NCBI GenBank assembly: GCA_019155205.2
Contig: JAHNZQ020000004.1
Location: 2,549,459 to 2,610,781 of the forward strand
Direction: 5' to 3'
DNA length: 61,323 bases
From: Gracilaria vermiculophylla
Lineage: Eukaryota > Rhodophyta > Florideophyceae > Gracilariales > Gracilariaceae
The translations under genes were made by a program, and so were the position numbers. Numbering within the stretch: position 1 is the stretch's first letter; each line of letters starts with the position of its first letter. The notes beneath the pieces are model-generated. The model did not search any database. It saw only the letters and a program-made list of their open reading frames with translations, and was not told the DNA's origin. This document shows, in pieces, positions 1 to 10,480 of this stretch.

Positions 1-839
1 GGACCGTATTTTTTTGTTGAAGTCTGGGCACTATCGTGTTGTGTCTCAGCAGTTTGTGTGAAATCTGGGATTTGTGATTCCCAGTTTGTGTGTTTTTGTG
101 TCATCACTTGGTGACCAGTGCGACGAGTGGTTGATCCGTGGTACTTTGGGTGATTCCTGGTACTGCGGGGACGTTAGCCTGGCGATTTGATCCAAAGCAG
201 GTGTTTCTGTCAAGCGGGCTCCCCACCTGTTGTACTTTTGTAGGGCGGATAACGGTGCTGGTCGGAAGACCTGGCGAGTACCGCGGGATCACCTGTGGCT
301 GGGGTGTCGTGGCGTACTGCACTTGGTTGGTGTAAATCTGTGTGAGAACATGAATTTGGGTCGGGTGGTTGGACTGTTGCGAAAGATACCCATAACGAGC
401 TTTTGATCCGGGGACCCAGGTCTTCCGGGGAGGCGACGTGGCACAGGCTTTCCTCCGGTGAAGCCGCGAGTTCCCTTTATTGGTGCTAGTCTGCAGCGTA
501 TCTTGGGTTCAAAGTAACTTCAGTTTGAGGTTGTGCAAGTTCTTGCAAGAAACTAGAGAGGGCTAACTTGGTGAAGACATATCTTTGGGCATTAATCATC
601 CTCTGGAAGTCTCGTAAAGAGCGAAGCGCCTTCTTCTTGAGCGTAGCAGGAGGCAGACAGAAGAAAGAGCTTTCTACCCGGAAGAGCTCCGAGGGTCCGA
701 GGTCTGCCCTCTAGGGTACGCGGATTGCTGCTGGTGATCCTGCCTGTACCATCCGTCTATTGATCTTATTTGTTGTTGTTTGTTGTTTTTTGCTGGTTTC
801 AAGCCATCTGTTTCCTCTAAGCAGTAGATCTCGCAAAAC
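1..839 (+). other. copia-1 untranslated leader (or unrecognised 5' LTR part)
   Basis: No coding signal fits this stretch. It does not resemble the 560-bp 3' LTR of the same element, so it is probably leader between the 5' LTR and gag. A T/G-rich run at about 766-800 lies shortly before the gag start. I found no convincing primer-binding site. Confidence 0.5.
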
Positions 840-1670
840 ATGGACTCGTTCAGTGGGCTCAAAATTGAAAATTTGGGTGAGGATAACTTCCATGTATGGA
901 AGCAAAAGATTGAGCTACTATTTGCGCTCAAAGACCTCGATGATCTCCTCGACTCTGTACGACCCACCGAAGAAAATGAGCTGTCCACTTGGAAGAAGAA
1001 AAATGCCAAAGCCAGAGCGATCATCGGCCTCACTCTCAGTGATGAGCATTTGGACCATGTAAGGGACACCGACAACGCCGCCGACATGTGGGAAACCATC
1101 TGTGATATGTTCCAACGCAAAACCTTGCTCAACAAAATCAAAGCCTGACGGTCCTTCTACTCTGCCAAGATGCGTGATGATGAGAAAATGTTACAGTTCA
1201 TCAACCTTGTACATCATCTGGCATCGGCCCTCAAGTGTATGGGCGTTGTTGTTGAGGAGGAGGACATAGCTATGGCAATCCTGTGTGGACTTCCGGATAG
1301 ATTTGAGCACCTCATTGTGGCCATTGATACCACAATTGGCGATCGTCAACTCACTTTAGAGTTTGTGAAGAGTCGTCTGCTGCAAGTAGAGCAGCGAGTG
1401 AACGATCGTGCCAAGGAGGAGTCCGGAAGTGAAGCAGCGCTGGTCGGCCGACAGTCGCGAAAGAAGGGCGTTGTGTGCTACTACTGTGGCATCAAGGGTC
1501 ATATCCATAGAAACTGTTTCAAAAAGCAACGTGATAAGGCTAACAAAGATCAGGATGCTGCTGCCCATGCAATCGTACACAATTCTCAACGCGAAGAGCA
1601 ACGTACGGGTGATAGTGATTCTGACTACGTTTTCCTCATTGCTCGTTGAGCCGTCAAGGCCACTAACAGT
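840..1670 (+). pseudogene. gag: copia-1 gag with CCHC zinc knuckle, two in-frame stops
   Basis: The predicted start at 840 opens a protein with the tryptophan-rich N-terminus (FHVWKQKIELL near residue 17) typical of copia gag of the UBN2 type. A perfect CX2CX4HX4C zinc knuckle lies at about 1476-1517 (CYYCGIKGHIHRNC). TGA codons at 1146-1148 and 1647-1649 interrupt the frame, but the reading frame itself is intact through both. The first stop sits between the Ala of LLNKIKA and RSFYSA, where an old copy of this family (copia-2) keeps Arg, so CGA to TGA is the simplest explanation. Gag forms the virus-like particle and binds the genomic RNA. Confidence 0.9.
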
Positions 1671-3473
1671 GACTGGATTGTTGACTCGGGTGCTACCGCA
1701 CACATGACCTATGACGACTCCGTGTTCCTATTATTTGAGAGCAAGGCAGCTTCTGGTGTGAGTATCGGCAATGCTTCCGAATTAGAGTCGCGTGGCGAAG
1801 GCTGTGTTGAGCTAGGTGTGACTGTTGACGGGTCAAGGCGCAAGTGCCAGTTTGGCAAAGTAGTGCACGTGCCAAGTCTGCGTTACCACCTGCTATCGGT
1901 ATCTGCAATTTGTGACTTGGATGCTACGGTTGTGTTTCACAAGCACAAGGTATGTGTATACAAGGGTTCTGCTCTGATTGCACAAGGACACCGTGTCAAA
2001 GGCCTTTACTACCTATGTACTGCAGTTTCACATCTTGCTGATCCAGACGGCGTACTTGTATCCGACCTGTCGATCTAGAATGCTCGTATGGCTTACGTGA
2101 ATGTTGGTAATATCAAGCAAATGGCTCGCGATGGCGTTGTGTCAGGGCTTAATGTGGATGTGGCACAGAATCTGGATGTATGTGACTCTTGTGTTGTAGG
2201 CAATTCTACCCGGGCGGCTACTCCCAAGCAAGGGGGGGAGCGCGCAACCAAGCTGTTGGACCTTGTTCACTCGGACATTTGTATTCCAGTTGTGGTGGGA
2301 TCCTTGGGAGGCTCGCGCTACTTTGTCACATTTATCGACAATCACAGCCGGTTCTGTTTCCTGTACATGCTCATGACCAAGAGTGAGGCGTTCCAGATGT
2401 TCTTGAAATGGCTCAAGTTTGTTCAATACCAAATTGGTACTCAAGTCAAAACCATTACTGCCAATGAGTGCGTACTTCGTGCGCTACGAACGGACAATGG
2501 TGGTGAGTACATCTCAAACAAATTTGCCAAAGAACTTGAGTCACACGGTATTGAAGATCAGCGAACTGTGCCTTACAATCCGCACCAGAACGGGCTCGCC
2601 GAAAGGTTCAACCGCACACTCATGGATTTGGTCAGGTCAATGCTTCGTCACAAGAATCTGCCCAAAAGCTTCTGGGCAGAAGCACTGAATGTTGCGGTGT
2701 ACGTGCGCAACCGAGTGACGTGTAAGGCATTGCCCAGTACCATGACCCCATATGAGTTGTGGCATGGACTAAAGCCTAACGTGAGCAATCTGCGTGTATT
2801 CGGGAGCAAGTACTGGTACAAAATGGTGGACCACAAGCTGAAGAAGCTGGGGGACCGTGCTGTGCAGGCGATCTTTATCGGGTACACTGCTGGATCGCAT
2901 GATTATAAGCTGTGGGATGAGCAAAAGAGAAAGGTGGTCGTGTCAAGAGATGTGAAGTTTGATGAACGCAATGACTCAGATGAGAGTACTGATCATTGTG
3001 AAGATGACTACCCCGAGATGGAAATCCAGGTAAAGTCCGAGTCTGATCAAACCTTCACTTTTCAACCACCAGTTGAACCCGTTACTGAGGATAGTGACAC
3101 GGTCACACCTTCAGATGAGATCCCAGAAAGCGGTCCTGATCACTCCACCGACATTCCGGAAGATGCTCCAGATGTGCAACAGCCAGTGCCGTTGCGTAGG
3201 TCTACTCGTATGCAAAAGCCGACTTCGTCCTGGTGGCGTGCAACTGCTCTACTCATAGCCAGTGATGACATTCCTGTATCGTATCAAGATGCAGTTTCAC
3301 GCCCTGATTGCAAGGCGTGGACGAAGGCAATGCAAAGCGAGTATGAGTCGTTGATGGAGCATGACACATGGGAGCTAGTGCCGCGACCAGCAGACAGCAA
3401 CGTGATATCGTGCAAGTGGGTATTTGTGCAAATGTATGAGGCAGGTGCCAACGGTGAACTGACAGTTCGTTAG
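1671..3473 (+). pseudogene. pol: copia-1 pol: protease, GAG-pre-integrase, integrase
   Basis: The protease active site is DWIVDSGATAHMT at 1671-1709. The GAG-pre-integrase zinc finger has kept CDSC but both expected His positions read Asn and Tyr (NARMAYVN, about 2079-2102). The integrase core keeps all three catalytic acids: Asp at 2274 (HSDI), Asp at 2493 (RTDNGGE) and Glu at 2601 (LAERFNR). A C-terminal segment with WHGLKPNVSNLRVFGS and VVSRDVKF follows, as usual in copia. The RT start (YQDAVSRPD... to CKWVFVQ) runs from about 3280. A TAG at 2076-2078 and a TAG at 3471-3473 break the frame. The first lies just before the zinc-finger His/Asn. Confidence 0.92.
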
Positions 3474-3569
3474 GCCCGCTTAGTTGCTTGGGATTTCCTG
3501 CAGATGGAAGCTGTGGACTTCTCTGAGACTTATGCCCCTAGACGTTTGAAGTCAGTGACAGAGAGGGGG
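3474..3569 (+). pseudogene. copia-1 RT stub ending in a large internal deletion
   Basis: The frame continues past the TAG with ARLVAWDFLQMEAVDFSE and then TYAPR, which is the very start of the RT fingers. Within about 25 bases it runs straight into the polypurine tract and 3' LTR. The RT catalytic domain and RNase H, normally 1.5 kb or more, are therefore missing. The element cannot have supplied its own RT since that deletion. Confidence 0.85.
3560..3569 (+). other. copia-1 polypurine tract
   Basis: AGAGAGGGGG lies directly against the TGTTGG start of the 3' LTR, the expected position for plus-strand DNA priming. Confidence 0.8.
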
Positions 3570-4129
3570 TGTTGGATGAAGCACCTGTGCTGTCACTGAC
3601 AACCAAACGTTCCAGGGGACCATGGGCTGTGTTGGAAGTTGACTCTGTGTCGTACCCGTGTGCAGTTGTGCTACTCGGCAAGTTGTTCACTACCATATCG
3701 TTCCCAGGTGTACACATTGCAAACTCAGCTTAATGTACACCAGATATGGTTTAGTGTAATGTGCCTCGTCATGGTAACTATAAACACACATTGCTGTACG
3801 GACACGAGTGGTGGCGGAATACACAGAGTGTGACGTGGTTGAATTTGTGCACTGTCATGGTCTCGTGAGTGTACGGAACTGTCATGCCTTGTTGAGCCTT
3901 GCTGTTGTAAGCATTATTGAATTGTGGCTAGTATATTTATTTCATGTTACAATATGATTGGTAGTATTGAGTGTCTCGCCTTTTCAGTGTGATTTCTGAT
4001 GCAACCTAGTCGGTGCGACTTAATCACTATATAAGTCGTGGGCGGAGCATTTCCGAGTAAATCCAAGCCAGAGCTGGCGAACATTCTTAATATCCCTCCA
4101 ACTTTCCCTTGCCTTTTTGACCTCCAATA
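3570..4129 (+). repeat. copia-1 3' LTR (560 bp)
   Basis: Starts TGTTGG and ends CCAATA, near-inverted termini. Two further copies occur in the window: 5547-6109 (minus) and 50875-51437 (plus). All three can be aligned by eye along their whole length, which fixes the ends. The next five bases (CCGTC) should be the target duplication, whose partner lies left of the window. Confidence 0.93.
4028..4034 (+). promoter_or_regulatory. TATA box in copia LTR
   Basis: TATATAA lies about 95 bp before the LTR end and is kept in the other two LTR copies (51336-51342 plus; 5642-5648 minus), as expected for the U3 promoter of an LTR. Confidence 0.65.
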
Positions 4130-4620
4130 CCGTCTTCGAAAAGAATATCCCGCATCCAGTGGCCCAGATGAAAGGACTCTCGCCACGAAGTCCGTTCTCC
4201 AGATAACCGGCAGGGTCACCCTCAACAGAGGAGGTTGGCCCTCATTTGCCACCTGTGCTATATGCACGGCCACACCTCCCAACAGTGTCTCTTTTCGCTG
4301 AAGAACATGGGGAAAATGGCTGTGAGTTAAAAGGCTCTCACTTCTGAAGAGAAGGGAATGGTACCCATCGCTTCGTATCTCCGCGCCAAGTCGAAGTTCT
4401 CGCATGTCGTCTCGTGAACGACGGCAGCGCCACTGAGGCATTACCCGGCTCGTCCGGTTCACTCCGCCAATGCTGTTACCGATTCCAATTTCCCTCATGG
4501 AGAAATCACTGCTCAAGCTGTGGTTGCCGAGCAGCCTGAGTCCCCGACTCCTGCGAAACAGGCCCAGGAAAACTAGCTGAGGGAGTCTCCCCTTCGGGAG
4601 AGGCGTCCTCGTCAGCGAGA
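4130..4620 (+). pseudogene. gag: A1 gag C-terminus with CCHC zinc knuckle
   Basis: A perfect CX2CX4HX4C knuckle (CHLCYMHGHTSQQC) is encoded at 4247-4288. The frame has stops soon afterwards, and the upstream gag was displaced by the copia-1 insertion. Downstream, arginine-rich coding leads into the protease ORF in another frame. The equivalent A2 segment (about 29,420-29,480) keeps the surrounding sequence but has lost the His and last Cys of the knuckle. Confidence 0.75.
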
Positions 4621-5546
4621 ATGAGGACGCCCGAGGCGTCGCTGCCTCACTCCCAGTTGAAAATCCTTACAATGGAAGACACCGCAGACGCGGTTTTGGG
4701 ACACCTCGGTGTCTTGCGTCGCCCCTGGATACGGAAGAGAAATCCCAGTTTCCTGGACCGAATCATGGTGATGGCCAAGCGAAAATATCAAGTCTACGCT
4801 GACCTTGGCCTGAACCCCCAGTTTATGGTGTGCACGCTAACCGTTTTGGACACGGGAGCGGGACTCAACTTCACCGTCGAGTCTCTCTCACCACCGCACG
4901 TGCGGTCACGCGTTCACGCCAGCGCGCTCTTAGACGTCGCTGACGCGAACAACAATCCGTGGAAAATGGTAGGCACGGTCGACTTAGTCGTCCAGCTCGG
5001 ATCCCTCGTGGTGAAGTTAGATTTCACCGTCTGTCGCTCGCTCGGGGCCGCAGTTATATTGAGATGTGACTTCTGCGACCAGTTTGTCGACGCCATCCGA
5101 GCCCGACTTAAGCAAGTGGAGCTCGAGGATGGGTCGACAATACCGATCGTCAGGATTCCGTTGCGCCACGCGTCGAGGAAGCACGTTCATCTCCCTGTCA
5201 CGCAGGAATCTACTCCCACTTCTCGGAAATCTACGAAGCTTCGCGTCGCCGTACCCGTGCGGATACCGTCTGAGTCGCATGTAATGGTTCAAGTGACTTC
5301 CTGTCAACACGGTCTTAGGGTTTTACAGCCCCTGCCCTCGTTGTACGAGAAATCTCAACTCGCAGTTGCTTACGGGATTGTGCACGTCACGTCTAATGCC
5401 CCACTGGCGATACTTGTCGAGAACTTGAAACGCACCCCCAGGTACCTGATGAGGAACCAAGTAACTGGAATGGTCACGCCTCATCCCCTTGGAATGCTCC
5501 TAATGAAGCTGACTAGCGCCGACGGACTCGGTCTGGTCCATTCTAT
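4621..5546 (+). pseudogene. pro: A1 retropepsin-type protease and downstream spacer
   Basis: A 308-codon open stretch with the aspartic-protease motif LDTGAGLNF; the catalytic Asp is codon 77 (4849-4851). A hydrophobic segment (LDFTVCRSLGAAVILRCDF) follows, matching the retropepsin flap-to-C-terminus layout. A2 carries the homologous protein at 40,627-41,307. The open frame is cut by the minus-strand copia solo LTR at 5547, and the last 12 codons of the apparent ORF are LTR sequence. The ATG at 4621 is arbitrary; in the element this domain would be part of a polyprotein. Confidence 0.85.
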
Positions 5547-6109
5547 TATTGGAGGTCAGAGAGGCAAGGGAAGTTTGGAGGGATATTAAGAATGTTCGCC
5601 AGCTCCGGCTTGGATTTACTTGGAGGTGCCTCGACCACGACTTATATAGTGGCTCAGTCGCACCGACTCGGTTGCATCAGAAATTACACTAAAAAGGCGA
5701 GACACTCAATACTACCAATCATATTGTAACATGACATTAATGTACTAGCCACAAATCAATAATGCTTACAACAGCAAGGCACAACAAGGCATGACAGTTC
5801 CGTACACTCATGAGACCATGACAATGCACAAATTAACACAGCCACCTTACACTCTCTGTATTCCGCCACCACTCGTGTCCATACAGCAATGTGTGTGTAT
5901 AGTTACCATGACGAGGCACATTACACCAGACCATTTCCGGTGTAAACTAAGCTCAGTATGCAATGTGTACACCTGGAAACCATATGGTAGTGAACAACGT
6001 GCCGAATAGCCCAGCTGCACACGTGTATCACACAGAGTCAACATTCGACACAGCCAATGGTCCCCGGAACATTTAGTTGTCAGTGACAGCACAGTCATTT
6101 TATCCAACA
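5547..6109 (-). repeat. copia solo LTR inside A1
   Basis: A 563-bp inverted copy of the copia-1 LTR, with ends TATTGG (5547) and CCAACA (6109). The flanks are TCTAT and TCTTT, a 4-of-5 match, consistent with an aged 5-bp target duplication. No internal copia sequence remains, so LTR-LTR recombination removed it. Protease coding lies to its left and RT coding to its right. Confidence 0.92.
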
Positions 6110-7160
6110 TCTTTGGCCGATACCGCTTTCGCGGAAGTCGCCCCGTCTAAGGGAGGCAAAGGCGCAGCAACTGCTGTTGTCGCGACGGATAGAGAAGACC
6201 CGTGCGCGGGAATAAAGCAGCGCACTGGTACCAGTTACGAGAAGCGGACCCAGTGACGGTCCTCGAGGAATTAGACCATAGCCACGTGCTCGAAACGCAC
6301 CTCGAAAGACTCCGCAATATGCTGCGGGAATTTATCTCAATGTGGGACGGCTCACTTGGCGAGATTATTGCCATGGAACACCAGATCGACTTGATGACGC
6401 ACGCTCGCCCGGTTGCGCAACCCCTATATAAGGCCGGCCCGAAAGCTCTGGAGGAGTAGCAGTACCATGTGGGCAAGATGATCCGAGCCGGGGTAATTGA
6501 GCCCGCGCAGTTGCCATAGGCATACCAAGTGGTATTGGCGTTGAAGGCGGACGGAATCTGGCGGTTCTGTGTTGACTATCGTCAACTGAAGGCCGTCACG
6601 GTCCGCGACACATATCCCATACCCCGTATGAATGATTGCATTGACGCAATCGAGGAAGCAGTCGTTTCTACCGCACTCGACGCTGATTGGGGATATTTAA
6701 AAGGCAATGTTGGAGAGGAAGACCAGGAAAAGGCGGCCTTTGTCTGTCACTCTGGGTCCTACCACTTTAAGCAGATGCCATTTGGTTTGACCAACGCACC
6801 AGCTATATTTAAAGGGCGATCGACATATTGGTAAAACGCTTCAAATAGCCCATGTGCATGGTCTACCTGCATAACATCATCATCTTTTCAAGCAATCTGA
6901 AGGACCTTTTGACTCAAATCAAAGAGGTGATGACGGTACTCCGCGACGCGACCCCTAGCTTCAAACTGTGGAAGTGTGAGTTCTTCACCGATACAATCAA
7001 GTATCTTGGGCATATCATCCGTCCGGGACGGCTCATGATCTAGCAAACTCGCATCAAATCCCTCATTGAGGCAAAGGAACCGCGCACGCAAACGGAACTC
7101 AGATCCTTCTTCGGCCTCTTCAACGTCTACCGACGGTTCATCTCGATCTTTACGGACACG
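6110..7160 (+). pseudogene. pol: A1 reverse transcriptase, catalytic dyad lost
   Basis: The N-terminal segment (6202-6459) precedes RT motifs at 6529-6834: FCVDYRQLKAVTV, YPIPRMND, LDADWGY (motif A Asp present) and FGLTNAPAIF. A frameshift near 6815 moves the frame. The motif C YxDD position then reads YLHN at 6864-6875, so both catalytic aspartates are replaced. The C-terminal RT and thumb follow (FKLWKCEFF, YLGHIIRPG, then RSFFGLFNVYRRFI). Stops occur at 6457, 6517 and 7041. Confidence 0.9.
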
Positions 7161-7810
7161 GCCGCACCGCTTCACAAGCTATTGCGGAAAGGCCAGCCAC
7201 CTAAACTGGACCCCTTTGACACCGTACAAATGGAAGCCTTTTTAATCGCTACTCAGGGCTGTCACTTTGGCCCCGACTCTCTCGCTGCCCAAACCGGGAT
7301 TACCGTACTCCCTCGACACGCATTCGAGCGACCACTAGGTGGGATGCGCTCTTTTCCAAACCGCTCCTGTCGGGGAACGAAAGTTCATCGGGTACTGGTC
7401 GCGTTCTTTTGAAGTCCACGAACGGAACTACTCCGTGTCGGAGAAGGAGGGCCTTGCAGTCGTGTGGGCTCTCTCCACCCTCCTCCTCTGTCTTTTGGGG
7501 TTACACTGCACCGTGTACACGGACCATTCCTCATTGAAGTGGTTGCCGAATATCTCCGATCTACCAGGCTGCCTTATGCGGTGAAAACTCCGCCTTGCGG
7601 AATGTGACTTTGACGTCATCTACAAGAAGCGCCCCCAAAATGCCCAAGCTGACGTCCTTTCTCAATTACTCACATATGTAGGGGCCCTTGCGTTCCAGAA
7701 CGACAAAAAAACCCGTGCTTTGTTACAGACAAACCCTCACCTGATGAAAAGAATCACAAACATGATCCACTGCCAGAATACTGGGGACCGCAAGACGAGT
7801 GCGGCGATAC
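7161..7810 (+). pseudogene. pol: A1 RNase H
   Basis: Gypsy RNase H motifs are seen at 7339-7584: GCALFQTAP, KFIGYWSRSF, the Glu-bearing SEKEGLAVVWAL and the Asp-bearing VYTDHSSLKWL. This is followed by FDVIYKKRPQNAQADVLSQL, the usual connection end. The first RNase H aspartate region (about 7182-7340) is shifted between frames. A TGA at 7582 interrupts. Confidence 0.83.
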
Positions 7811-9049
7811 GCTGATTGCGAATGGAGCCCAATCTAGGAAACCCCTGTCCGGTAATTTTGTACCTATCTCAGCCGAGGAGAGGGTCCGGGGACAACAGAG
7901 CGTTCCCGTCTGTGTGAAAATACGGGCCCGCATAAATGGAGGTGCACAACTGCCCTTCGACATAAACGATATCGGTTACCTCGTCAGGACAGTTGAACGC
8001 AACCCATAAGTCATGGTACTGCACTCCCTGCAATCTACGGTCCTGCACCTTTCGCAATACGTCAAGTTAGGAGGAGACTTTGGAGGCCAGAAACTATAAC
8101 TTTTTCTACGTAGGGATTTTTACTGGCCTGCGATGGCGTTGGATTGCTACGAAACGGCACGGGTCTACACCGAATGTGCAAAGAACCGGGTTAGGCTACA
8201 GAACCACTCCAAAAAGTTACATTTCTTTCCTGCAAGGGCCCCGATCGAGTTTATCGCGATCGGCATCCTCGACTACCTCCTTACGACATGAAGAGACAAC
8301 AAGTTCTTGCTTGTTATCACCGCCCATTTCTCAAAACTGGTTCAGACTGTCCCGCTTAAGCAAATTACGGCGTACACCGTCGCACACGCGTTCGTGACGC
8401 ATTGGATGTTCGTGTACAGTCCTTTAGGGGAGTTACTCTCCCATAATCGGAAACAGTTCGCGGCGCGTTTCTTCCAGGACGTCTGTCATATTCTGAACAT
8501 TACAAATCTGTTCACCAATACAGACCATCCCCATGGAATGGGCAAGTGAAACGCTTCAACCGCACCACGCTGGCGTCCCTTCTTTACTACGTTTCTGATC
8601 ACCCACTAACGTGGAACACGTATACTGACGGGCTAACCTTCGCGTAAAACACAAATATTCACCGGGCTACCGGAATATCTCCGTTTGAATTCTTGGTCTC
8701 CCGCACGCCACAGCCTATCGCGTTGGAATCCGAAGCCACGCTTGGTAGCTTTCCATCGGTGGGGGACTTTCGCGCACGCTGGAAGGAGTGATTAATGAAG
8801 CTTCTCCCCACTACGTGGTAAGCTGTACAACGCGCACATGTTGCCTATAAAAGGGACTTCGATGCTCGCTTACGTCAGGAGAACTCACGCCCTGTCTCGG
8901 AGGGAGATTATGTATTCATTCGCAAAGAACACTACAACCCCACGAGGGAGAAACGACACAAGCTGTCGCCTATTGCTGAAGGCCTGTTTCGGGTAATCTC
9001 CGCATCGATGGGCACGATTGACGCCGAAACCGATGGCGCGCACGAGTGA
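7811..9049 (+). pseudogene. pol: A1 integrase with GPY/F module, catalytic triad destroyed
   Basis: The sequence RRDFYWPAMALDCYE (about 8112-8156) is the hallmark segment before the CX2C of the zinc finger. The core APIEFIAIGILDYLL, FLLVITAHFSKLVQT and HNRKQFAARFF follows. At the three catalytic positions the residues read Gly (IAIGIL), His (SHNRKQF) and Lys (QVKRFNRT, about 8541-8560 in a shifted frame). The C-terminal module with GDYVFIRKEHY and KLSPIAEGLFRV (about 8904-8996) resembles a GPY/F domain. It ends at a TGA (9047-9049) that probably replaced CGA, since the frame continues into the linker. Confidence 0.85.
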
Positions 9050-10243
9050 TTGTCGCGCGAGCGTGTCGTTGTCGACACTACGCCCTCATCTGAGGTTCTA
9101 CTACAGTTGGGTACCCCCGCATCGGCGGATTCCACAAAGCCAGGTACAACTGTGGTGATTCGATCCCAAAGGTTGCCGATACCCACTCGGGAACTCGCAG
9201 ATCTTCCGTTTGACACGGATTCACCGGACCAACCAGATATCCTGGGCTTGCCCAACCTCCCTTCAAACGCCCCCTGTTTTACAGATGTGTCACCCATTGC
9301 TCCTTCTAAGGAGGGGCACGAGACTACATTGTCAACTTAGGCAACGGTAAACCCACCGTGGCAACGGGATACGAACCGTGAGACAAGAGAAACGCGCACC
9401 GCATTGTCGAATGTCCGGAGAGAATGCGCGCCTACAGTCATAGACCCTCACCCAACACCCTCACGTGAGGAAAGACCCAACCACTTGGAGCAAAACGTAA
9501 TCCTAATCGTTTCGCCTACCTCATCGGGGGATGAGCCGCAACCATTGCCTGCCGTCACTAACAGCGCAACAACAAAGCCGCACAGCGTGGAACGCGGGGA
9601 CTCCCAACAAAGGGTTGGACAAACCGAAGACACTCGTGCCGTAGCCACACAAACGGCCGATCCCTCGAAGGTAACGGTCGACAAGCGAAGTCAACGGAAC
9701 CAGGTACCCAAAGAACTCGGGCCCAGCAGTGGAAATACGCCGGACACCCCCGAAAATGGCTTCAGAAACAACGACGAACCTCTCTCGACAAAGATTAAGA
9801 TGCTCCAAGCACCGGGGATGAACGGGCCAGAGCCACCTGGAGAACCCCTGCCACCGTCAAGACGGAAGGAAGCTCGCCGCCTCGCAATGAGCGAAGCGTA
9901 CCGCGAAGCACGAATTCGAAACCCGAGTCGGGAAGTCGCAAGCCCCGCGCAAGCCATTACACCCAAGTCAGGATCGTCACCCGGAAGCGGGAACACACTG
10001 ACACTGACACCTCCGCACGGCTCGCTCACGAACACAAGTCGGGGATTCACACTCAATTACGTGGAACAGATGATGCGACCCGCACAGGGGATTTCAACCC
10101 GCGACGGGGAAACGCCACCTAGGCAGCGTTACGAGGACGACGTATACCCCATAAGGGAATCCGAATGGATTCAAATGGCTCCAGTTACTACCCCCGCGCG
10201 TTCGGAAACCCAGTACAAGGAGTCTCCCGCTTTGGTGCGGTAA
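9050..10243 (+). pseudogene. A1 long hydrophilic linker between integrase and chromodomain
   Basis: The same frame as the GPY/F module stays open for about 400 codons, with one TAG at 9338-9340. The protein is rich in Pro, Ser, Thr, Arg and Glu and looks disordered. A charged patch (RRKEARRLAMSEAYREARI) lies near 9860-9920. It joins the chromodomain by a single frameshift near 10,235. A linker of this size is unusual, because chromodomains of Ty3 integrases normally sit close to GPY/F. The family A copy A2 has a shorter but still long linker. Confidence 0.7.
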
Positions 10244-10480
10244 CGACAAACCCAGAATTCCGGAACGTGTACGTGCAGGAATACGTGATGTACCACATCG
10301 TCGGCCACTCCTGGGATCAGGACGGTATACTGAAATATCGCGTGCGCTGGAGCGGCTATGCCCCAGAATGGGATACTCTCGAACCGACCGAGCACATTTA
10401 CAGATCTAAACGGGTACAGTGCCACCGCCGTGCGGGAACTGCGCTACCGTCTATGTTGCACAAAGCCCAAGTTGGGAAAC
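10244..10480 (+). pseudogene. A1 integrase C-terminal chromodomain
   Basis: The segment YHIVGHSWDQDG, ILKYRVRWSGYAPEWDTLEP and TEHIYR matches the chromodomain fold: three strands with the VRWSGY..WDTLEP core, then a helix. It is in frame 1, one shift from the linker. Chromodomains on Ty3 integrases bind methylated histone H3 and steer integration to heterochromatin. A2 and B carry versions at the same position. Confidence 0.9.

Larger units (their letters stand above)
1..4129 (+). mobile_element. copia-1: Ty1/copia element, 5' end outside window
   Basis: The element reads leader, gag, protease, integrase, RT stub, polypurine tract and 3' LTR in one orientation, which is the Ty1/copia order (integrase before RT). 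The 5' LTR is not in the window. Gag to the RT stub stays in one reading frame for about 2.7 kb and is broken only by stop codons at 1146, 1647, 2076 and 3471. Almost all of RT and all of RNase H are deleted. The right flank is gypsy A gag sequence, so the element landed in A1. Confidence 0.93.
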
